DNA of 12,454 bases from Gammaproteobacteria bacterium (GTDB taxonomy: Bacteria; Pseudomonadota; Gammaproteobacteria; S012-40): positions 1 through 12,454 of the forward strand of contig JAOUPJ010000082.1 of the NCBI GenBank assembly GCA_029879945.1, given 5' to 3'. This document shows positions 7,917 through 12,454 of this stretch, one piece after another; position 1 is the first letter of the stretch; each line of letters starts with the position of its first letter. Below the pieces are notes generated by a model. The model had not been told where the DNA came from, did not search any database, and saw nothing but the letters and a program-made list of their open reading frames with translations. Both the position numbers and the translations under genes were made by a program.

Positions 7917-8544
7917 GTGATACATTCATCGGTTTTATCATGGCGTATAGATCGTCCTTGAAGGAACGCCACTTTGCCAGCATGTCATCAGATATGCTTT
8001 GTTGCTCACCGTTGAGCAAGTCTTCTTTCAGGGTGTGGGTGAGAGAGACTGTCTCGGGTATACCTTTTGGAAAGGTGCCCGCGCTAGTGAATGTGGTTCT
8101 ACCTATAACTGGCAGCAAATCACTAACCAATTTAACCGCCTGTACGCACTCTCTATTGTAAGGTAACGGGTTATTGAATTTGTAAGATTTGCTTTGAACA
8201 ACCTGCGTCCACAGATCAACTTTCTCGCCGCCAAAAAGGATGCCCGGAAAATCCTGAGCCGTAATGACAGCGATACCGGCGGGTGTCAGCACAACATAGT
8301 CTATATGCTTGAATCCACCCAGGCCGTCTGGAATAAAGATATCGCGCATATAGTGTTTGGAAACACTTTTAATCACTTTATGTAATTGCCGCTGGTCTTT
8401 ATTTAATTTTACACGTTTTACAAAGAATAGAACGAGTAGGGCGAAGAGCAGAATTGATGAAATAATGAGCGCAGCCAAGTCTAGCGTTTGGTCTTCCAGT
8501 GAGACACCATATCGATTGAGATAATTTATGGCTTCTTCTTTCAT
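7897..8544 (-). CDS. Membrane-anchored NERD-domain protein with altered catalytic motif
   Basis: This 215-residue protein has one transmembrane helix (about residues 23-42) followed by a basic stretch (KRVKLNKDQR) and a NERD (nuclease-related) domain at about 66-165, predicted to face the cytoplasm. NERD hallmarks are PDGLGGFKHIDYVVLTPAGIAVI, then FPGILFGGEK, a W at 112 and FNNPLPYN. The conserved Asp of the first motif is present (D82). The following strand normally reads E/D-x-K in a PD-(D/E)XK nuclease, but here it reads T95-A96-Q97, so nuclease activity is doubtful. The C-terminal 50 residues are polar with an amphipathic helix. The gene lies 117 bp after mutM on the same strand and converges on the helicase gene, sharing 20 nt with it. 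No strong Shine-Dalgarno precedes ATG 8544. Function is unknown; a DNA-binding or structural role is only inference. Confidence 0.8.
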   Translation of the reverse strand: MKEEAINYLNRYGVSLEDQTLDLAALIISSILLFALLVLFFVKRVKLNKDQRQLHKVIKSVSKHYMRDIFIPDGLGGFKHIDYVVLTPAGIAVITAQDFPGILFGGEKVDLWTQVVQSKSYKFNNPLPYNRECVQAVKLVSDLLPVIGRTTFTSAGTFPKGIPETVSLTHTLKEDLLNGEQQSISDDMLAKWRSFKDDLYAMIKPMNVSLSASRN

Positions 8545-8574
8545 GCTTATTAGTTCGGGTGGAGCTGGGAATTC

Positions 8575-8623
8575 TTAAGCAAACTTTAGACTGGATATAA
8601 GAAATATCCAATATTTTGCTTAA
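8575..8623. repeat. Nested perfect inverted repeat upstream of the NERD gene
   Basis: Two perfect inverted repeats are nested. The outer arms are TTAAGCAAA (8575-8583) and TTTGCTTAA (8615-8623). The inner arms are TGGATAT (8592-8598) and ATATCCA (8604-8610), around a 5-nt loop. The bulges between arms are 8 and 4 nt. In RNA of either strand this would fold into a two-tier AT-rich hairpin of 16 pairs. It lies in the 117-bp gap after mutM, 31 bp before the NERD start. No U-tract follows on the minus strand, so it is not a standard intrinsic terminator. An operator, an mRNA stability element or a weak terminator remain possible. Confidence 0.7.
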
Positions 8624-8661
8624 AGAAAGGGAAGAAGGCGAAATTTACATTAAGATAGAAT

Positions 8662-9477
8662 CTACCGTTGGCAAGTTGGGCAGTAATAGCTTGATCTTTG
8701 AGCCTGCACCAAATGTTTGATCGTATTTCCACAGCTAAAACATTCTTTATTCTCTCGACCATACACTTTCAGATTTTGCGCAAAGTATCCGGGCTTTCCC
8801 TCTGCAGAAGTAAAATCCTTAATTGTGGTGCCGCCCTGCTTGATAGCCTGACGTAATATAGTTTTTATGGAATCTACCAGCAATTCACATCGTATACGAC
8901 TAATCCGATTGGAGCTGACTTTCGGGTTGATGCGCGCATCGTAGAGCGCCTCGCTGGCATAAATATTACCTACCCCTACTACGACTTTGCTATCCATTAT
9001 CAACGACTTAATATTTGTTTTTCTTTTTTTCAGTATTTCAAAAAGATAATCAGAGTTAAAGTGTTTACTGAGTGGCTCGTGCCCCAATTTGGCAAGTAGG
9101 GAGTGGTTTTCGGGTGGTTCTGTTGTCCAAACTGCACAGCCGAATCGACGAGGGTCCGTAAAACGTAAGACCTTTTTATTTTCAAAAATCAGGTCCATAT
9201 GATCATGTTTACCTATGGCGGTGTGCTGTGGTAATACCCTTAATACACCGGACATACCCAAATGCAATATAAGGGTGCCATTTGGGAATTTAAATAACAG
9301 GTATTTGCCGCGCCTTGATAATTCGGTTAACGCTTGTCCCGTCAGGTTGGATTTAAGCTGGGGTGTGATGGGGTAGCGCAGCGTATGATTTCTCACTACG
9401 ACATCAGAAATCGTAGCGCCGATTAGATGAGTGGATATTCCTTTTCGGGTGGTTTCGACTTCTGGTAATTCTGGCAT
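8662..9477 (-). CDS. mutM: Formamidopyrimidine-DNA glycosylase (Fpg/MutM)
   Basis: This bifunctional base-excision enzyme removes 8-oxoguanine and formamidopyrimidines and cleaves the strand by beta/delta elimination. At 271 residues it matches the usual Fpg length. It begins MPELPEVE, so after Met removal Pro1 is the nucleophile and Glu2 the acid. Further hallmarks are K58 (RRGK, Lys57 in mature numbering), M75 (HLGMSG) and R110/F112 (DPRRFG), which fill the space of the flipped base. The helix-two-turn-helix DNA-binding region contains GVGNIYASEALYDARINP. The C-terminal zinc finger has C246-x2-C249 and C266-x2-C269, with R261 in the finger loop. No part is missing. The start codon lies 14 nt after the DUF4340 gene's stop, so it is probably the last tightly coupled gene of the ABC-transport operon. 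No clear Shine-Dalgarno is visible. Confidence 0.98.
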   Translation of the reverse strand: MPELPEVETTRKGISTHLIGATISDVVVRNHTLRYPITPQLKSNLTGQALTELSRRGKYLLFKFPNGTLILHLGMSGVLRVLPQHTAIGKHDHMDLIFENKKVLRFTDPRRFGCAVWTTEPPENHSLLAKLGHEPLSKHFNSDYLFEILKKRKTNIKSLIMDSKVVVGVGNIYASEALYDARINPKVSSNRISRIRCELLVDSIKTILRQAIKQGGTTIKDFTSAEGKPGYFAQNLKVYGRENKECFSCGNTIKHLVQAQRSSYYCPTCQR

Positions 9478-9491
9478 CGTGATATGACGTG

Positions 9492-10373
9492 TTATTCTCT
9501 ATTTTCAAGTGCCGGCTTTACTAAGCGCTTTCCTGCATCAAGGGGATAGTGATAAAACAGTCCGCTCTGTTTAACCCCTAATATGAACATATCTTGAGTC
9601 AAGAATATATCAAATTGATATGCTTGGCCATCTGTCGTTCTGAGATTGGCTGAAAATTTGGCGGCTTGTGCAGGCCTGGTAGTGCTTAGGCTAAGCGCCT
9701 GAGAAAATTTCCATTCATCGATAAAGGTGTTGACTTGATCCGGGCTGAGCTTAACCATTGAGTCGACTAACCAGCTTCCATTATTTTTTGATTTGCGTAG
9801 CGTAATATCAGGAAGGTCTATTTCTTCAATTCCCTGTTTTCCCTCAAGTGGAGAAAGACTGATATACTGGAGAGGCTCGGCAATTATATGCTTGTAGTAA
9901 CGGTCTGTAATGATGTAGATCGTATCTCCAACTTGAATATAGCGTTTTTTAATTAAGGGGTTGACGTCACCAAAGACAATCCTTACTTCGTTTAGCTCCA
10001 AAATGACTCTGGGGTTAACTAGGCCAAATTCAATTGGGTTAACATTTAAACTGGGAATCTGAGTTTCATACTCTGTAGCAAGTATGCGCAGAATGTTCTG
10101 GATTTTCCATTCGCTCGGTCGCATATACGAAAATGAACTGGGATTAAATTCCGCCAGCTTTCTAAATTCCCAAAGGCCGCCGGTAGATTTCTCTATGTGT
10201 ATATTGCTGGGCGAATCGATGTAATTAATTTTAATAGATTTGACATCGTGACTTTCCAAGGAAAAGATTCGCTTATCGGGTTTTTGATCGCCCTGAAAAA
10301 ACAGGTAGCTAAAAAGAAGCATCAGCACAAAAATAGCAAAAACGAAAATATTAAGCTTGGATTGCCGGCTCAT
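9492..10373 (-). CDS. DUF4340-domain protein of a GldFG-type ABC operon
   Basis: This 293-residue protein has one N-terminal transmembrane helix (about residues 8-26, FVFAIFVLMLLFSYLFF) and an extracytoplasmic remainder. The body looks like DUF4340. It is repeated beta-rich units with LWEFRKLAEFNPSSF, VNPIEFGLVNPRVILEL, IVFGDVNPLIKKRYIQVGDTIYII and a second copy-like part from DITLRKSKNNGSWLV onward. The biochemical role is unknown. Genes of this family commonly follow the permease and GldG-like gene, suggesting an accessory subunit facing the periplasm. Its ATG overlaps the stop of the GldG-like gene by 4 nt (ATGA, 10370-10373), so the two are probably translated together. It ends 14 nt before mutM. 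No cysteine lipobox is present. Confidence 0.85.
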   Translation of the reverse strand: MSRQSKLNIFVFAIFVLMLLFSYLFFQGDQKPDKRIFSLESHDVKSIKINYIDSPSNIHIEKSTGGLWEFRKLAEFNPSSFSYMRPSEWKIQNILRILATEYETQIPSLNVNPIEFGLVNPRVILELNEVRIVFGDVNPLIKKRYIQVGDTIYIITDRYYKHIIAEPLQYISLSPLEGKQGIEEIDLPDITLRKSKNNGSWLVDSMVKLSPDQVNTFIDEWKFSQALSLSTTRPAQAAKFSANLRTTDGQAYQFDIFLTQDMFILGVKQSGLFYHYPLDAGKRLVKPALENRE

Positions 10374-11806
10374 GTGCGATTGCGTCTGCTCACCCAGATT
10401 TTAAAACCACTAATTGTCAATATGAATGGCAAGAGGAGTGTAAAAATAAACGTATGGAATTTGTAGTAAAATGCACTCATGTCCAATTTGGCGTCGATTT
10501 TTACTCTTGAGGCGATATTAACAAAAGTTTGATCGCCGATCATCCAGCTAAATATATTGTTGGCCAGCATCATATTGCCGCCCTGTCCAATATACGCGTC
10601 TGCAATAAAATCACTATCTCCCAATATGACGACGCGTTGTTGTTTTGGGTCGTCGGTGGGTTCCGGTTCGAAATTCATAACTTCAATTTCGTCGCCCTTA
10701 CTGCCCTCTTCTTCGAGGGACCCTTGGTCTAGTTCATCCAGAACTCTTGAAAAGCTCAAGCCGATACTTAGTGGGCCGCTGATATCTTGGCCCAGGTCAA
10801 AATTCGGTGTGCTGTTCATGTCTTCCGTTTCAACCCATGATCGTTCCAATGTTTGCAAAAAGCTTTCGCTATCCCATGTTTCATTTTCAATGATTTCGAA
10901 CGCTTGCGCAGAGGGGAATATAGTTAGTGTGGAAAATCCTTGCGTGATAGGATGCTGAGGATATTCGGCGACCAAAGAAAAGCGTGGATCGGATAGACCA
11001 ACAAATTCACTGTTAGGATCAACCACAATCCCTGGCAGTAACTCTACTCCCAATTCTTCTGTCAGAAAATCAAACCTGACTGCATTGTTAGGTTCCGTTA
11101 GCCATAACAGATTGCCTCCGCGTTCCAGAAAATCCAGAATCAAATCGACTTCCCCCGGCAGCAACGAATTTCGTGGGTCCGCGACCACCAACACCGATGT
11201 GTTAGCGGGCAATTTCTGGCTTGCGGCAAGATTAACAGATTGCACATCAAAGCCCTTTTTTCGCAGCTCAGAGACGAGTAAGGTATATTCGAGATCTGAT
11301 TCGCCGTGATAACTGCGCTCTTTATGCCCTTCCAAGAATACGATGCTGTGCTGAAAGCTGCGTGAAGCGCGTATCACCGCGTTGACGAGCCCTTGTTCGC
11401 TGAGGCTTTCTAGCTGCGTGATGCGGTTTCCTTGCATCGCGAGTATGGTGCCGTCTGTGTCGACCTGATATTGTTTGGCCAGTGCAGGTTGTTTGATAGG
11501 GTCTATGAATTCAATTTGGATATTGTTATTTACGCGAGAAAAAGCGCCAATAAGTTGCTCTGAACGTGTACGTATATGTTTGTTGGATTCTGATACAAAG
11601 ACCTTAAAGGTCATTGGGCTGGAAACTTGCTTTAATACCTCTAACGCTGCCGGTGAGGGCGTGTTCGAGCTATTTTGAGTCCAGTCAAATTGTACTTGTT
11701 TTTCTTCAGCGAACCACATCACCAGGGCGATGATGCAAAAAAACAGCACAATAAACACGACGCTTTGAGTTTGTAGATGATGAATTTGTTTTTTGTTGAT
11801 GCGCAC
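10370..11806 (-). CDS. GldG-like auxiliary component of an ABC-2 transporter
   Basis: This 478-residue protein resembles the GldG / 'ABC-type uncharacterized transport system' family. It has an N-terminal membrane helix (about residues 14-32), a large extracytoplasmic region and a C-terminal membrane helix (about 449-470) followed by basic residues (SRRNRT). Family-like segments are LEVLKQVSSPMTFKVFVS, IEFIDPIKQPALAKQYQV, IVFLEGHKERS, LVVADPRNSLLPGEVDLILDFL-type and VVILGDSDFIADAYIG near residue 395, all typical of the soluble alpha/beta domain. A strongly acidic linker (about 357-390: DELDQG, LEEEG, EPEPTDD) sits before that last motif. The start is GTG at 11806, chosen because AGGG lies 7 nt upstream and the hydrophobic helix follows. 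It begins 3 nt after the permease stop. In Bacteroidetes the relatives support gliding; here the substrate is unknown. Confidence 0.86.
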   Translation of the reverse strand: MRINKKQIHHLQTQSVVFIVLFFCIIALVMWFAEEKQVQFDWTQNSSNTPSPAALEVLKQVSSPMTFKVFVSESNKHIRTRSEQLIGAFSRVNNNIQIEFIDPIKQPALAKQYQVDTDGTILAMQGNRITQLESLSEQGLVNAVIRASRSFQHSIVFLEGHKERSYHGESDLEYTLLVSELRKKGFDVQSVNLAASQKLPANTSVLVVADPRNSLLPGEVDLILDFLERGGNLLWLTEPNNAVRFDFLTEELGVELLPGIVVDPNSEFVGLSDPRFSLVAEYPQHPITQGFSTLTIFPSAQAFEIIENETWDSESFLQTLERSWVETEDMNSTPNFDLGQDISGPLSIGLSFSRVLDELDQGSLEEEGSKGDEIEVMNFEPEPTDDPKQQRVVILGDSDFIADAYIGQGGNMMLANNIFSWMIGDQTFVNIASRVKIDAKLDMSAFYYKFHTFIFTLLLPFILTISGFKIWVSRRNRT

Positions 11807-11809
11807 GTA

Positions 11810-12454
11810 TTAACCCTGAAGTCTTCGATTGTCCAGAAAAAAAATGGTCAGTACGAGAAAACTGAAACTCAGGCTCAGGTAATAGACTATGTCGCTGGTA
11901 TTGAAAACGCCCTTTAACAAATTTTCATAGTGCCGGGTTAGTGAAAAATACTGCAAAATGGCACCCATAGTCGAATCGCTACTTTCTCTTCCTGCCCAGT
12001 CGATGATCCATAGGAAAATGAGCGTAGAAAAGGTGGCGATAACAGCCACCAATGGTTGCTTGGTTAAAGAAGATATCAGAAGACCCAGTGAGCAGAAGGT
12101 CATAATCATCAAAAAAAGGCCAAGTACATTGGAAATAAAGAGTCCCAGATCAAGTGATCCACTAAAAAGCAATGAGAGTGGAGCGAAACTAATAAGTAAA
12201 ATGCCAAGTATAAGAAAGCTCATAACGCCGAAAAATTTGCCTAAGACGATTTCAGTGATAGAAAGTGGCGCGGAAAACAGAAGGCTTAAGGTGCCATTCT
12301 TCCTTTCTTCACTGATTAGGCGCATAGTGATGAGTGGAACAACCAGTAAAAGTAAAATGGCCGCATTGGCGTAGTGAGGTGAAACCACTGCCAATGTGCT
12401 GCCAGGAGGGTCTGCTGCCAGCATTAGCTGAGTTTGAATTTGCAGGTACAGCTC
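11810..12454 (-). CDS. ABC-2 type permease (GldF-like), N-terminus beyond window
   Basis: The frame is open through the right edge, so the true start is outside. At least 214 residues are visible, counting ten codons before the internal ATG at 12424 (ELYLQIQTQL...). The diagnostic ABC-2 pattern is a membrane helix (AAILLLLVVPLITM), then MRLISEERKNGTLSLLFSAPLSITEIVLGKF, the cytoplasmic coupling segment of this permease class. Four further helices follow (FFGVMSFLILGILLISF; LFISNVLGLFLMIMTFCSLGLL; AVIATFSTLIFLWII; IVYYLSLSFSFLVLTIFFL). One more helix expected at the N-terminus would make six. It would form the membrane channel with an ATPase gene likely just upstream, outside the window. The sequence ends in DNRRLQG. 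It is followed after 3 nt by the GldG-like gene, indicating an operon. Confidence 0.92.
   Translation of the reverse strand, partial: ELYLQIQTQLMLAADPPGSTLAVVSPHYANAAILLLLVVPLITMRLISEERKNGTLSLLFSAPLSITEIVLGKFFGVMSFLILGILLISFAPLSLLFSGSLDLGLFISNVLGLFLMIMTFCSLGLLISSLTKQPLVAVIATFSTLIFLWIIDWAGRESSDSTMGAILQYFSLTRHYENLLKGVFNTSDIVYYLSLSFSFLVLTIFFLDNRRLQG

Noticed and set aside
8399..8611. 70-codon minus-strand frame across the start of the NERD gene and the inverted repeat
   Set aside because: It is out of frame with the NERD gene, begins inside the inverted repeat and has no Shine-Dalgarno or recognisable motif.
8575..8623. Inverted repeat as a classical Rho-independent terminator for mutM
   Set aside because: The stem is AT-rich and no U-tract follows on the minus strand, so it is reported as a repeat of unknown role.
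10557..10958. 133-codon plus-strand frame opposite the GldG-like gene
   Set aside because: Ser/Pro-rich shadow of the acidic and loop-coding region; the minus-strand protein has clear family features and operon spacing.
11958..12374. 138-codon plus-strand frame opposite the ABC permease gene
   Set aside because: Antisense to a strongly hydrophobic permease with the diagnostic SEERKNGTL segment; the product has no membrane or domain logic of its own.

Overview
The window looks like chromosomal, housekeeping-type DNA from a gammaproteobacterium of moderate G+C content. That placement rests on the Fpg/MutM sequence, the style of the AddAB-like nuclease pair and the GldF/GldG/DUF4340-type ABC operon next to mutM. 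It is inferred from protein resemblance, not from a search. I saw no tRNA, rRNA, CRISPR array, insertion sequence, phage gene or integration site.

Left block (1-1793, minus strand): three genes for exported proteins. They are a START/SRPBCC-type domain protein (1152-1793), a PAP2-family phosphatase (232-1002) and the N-terminus of an unidentified secreted protein cut by the window edge (1-155). The START-like gene seems to be interrupted at an A5 run. The -1 frame carries a convincing 37-residue protein tail down to 1054, so this is a frameshift, a recoding site, a sequence error or a small overlapping gene.

Centre (1870-7916, plus strand): a two-gene operon for an AddAB-like helicase-nuclease. 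The first gene encodes an AddB-like subunit with a PD-(D/E)XK nuclease and four cysteines placed for a 4Fe-4S cluster, but no visible Walker A. The second encodes a UvrD/Rep-type helicase with its own C-terminal PD-(D/E)XK nuclease. Their stop and start codons overlap by 4 nt. The expected role is resection of double-strand DNA ends for recombination.

Right block (12454-7897, minus strand): an ABC-2 permease (cut at the right edge), a GldG-like auxiliary protein, a DUF4340 protein and mutM are tightly packed and probably co-transcribed. The ATPase gene is expected just beyond the window. A further 117 bp on is a membrane-anchored NERD-domain protein whose predicted nuclease residues are replaced. 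Its leader holds a nested perfect inverted repeat. Its 3' end overlaps the end of the helicase gene by 20 bp, tail to tail.

I do not see a clearly new multi-gene system. The observations most worth checking are the frameshifted START gene, the degenerate NERD protein next to a helicase-nuclease operon, and the nested inverted repeat at 8575-8623.
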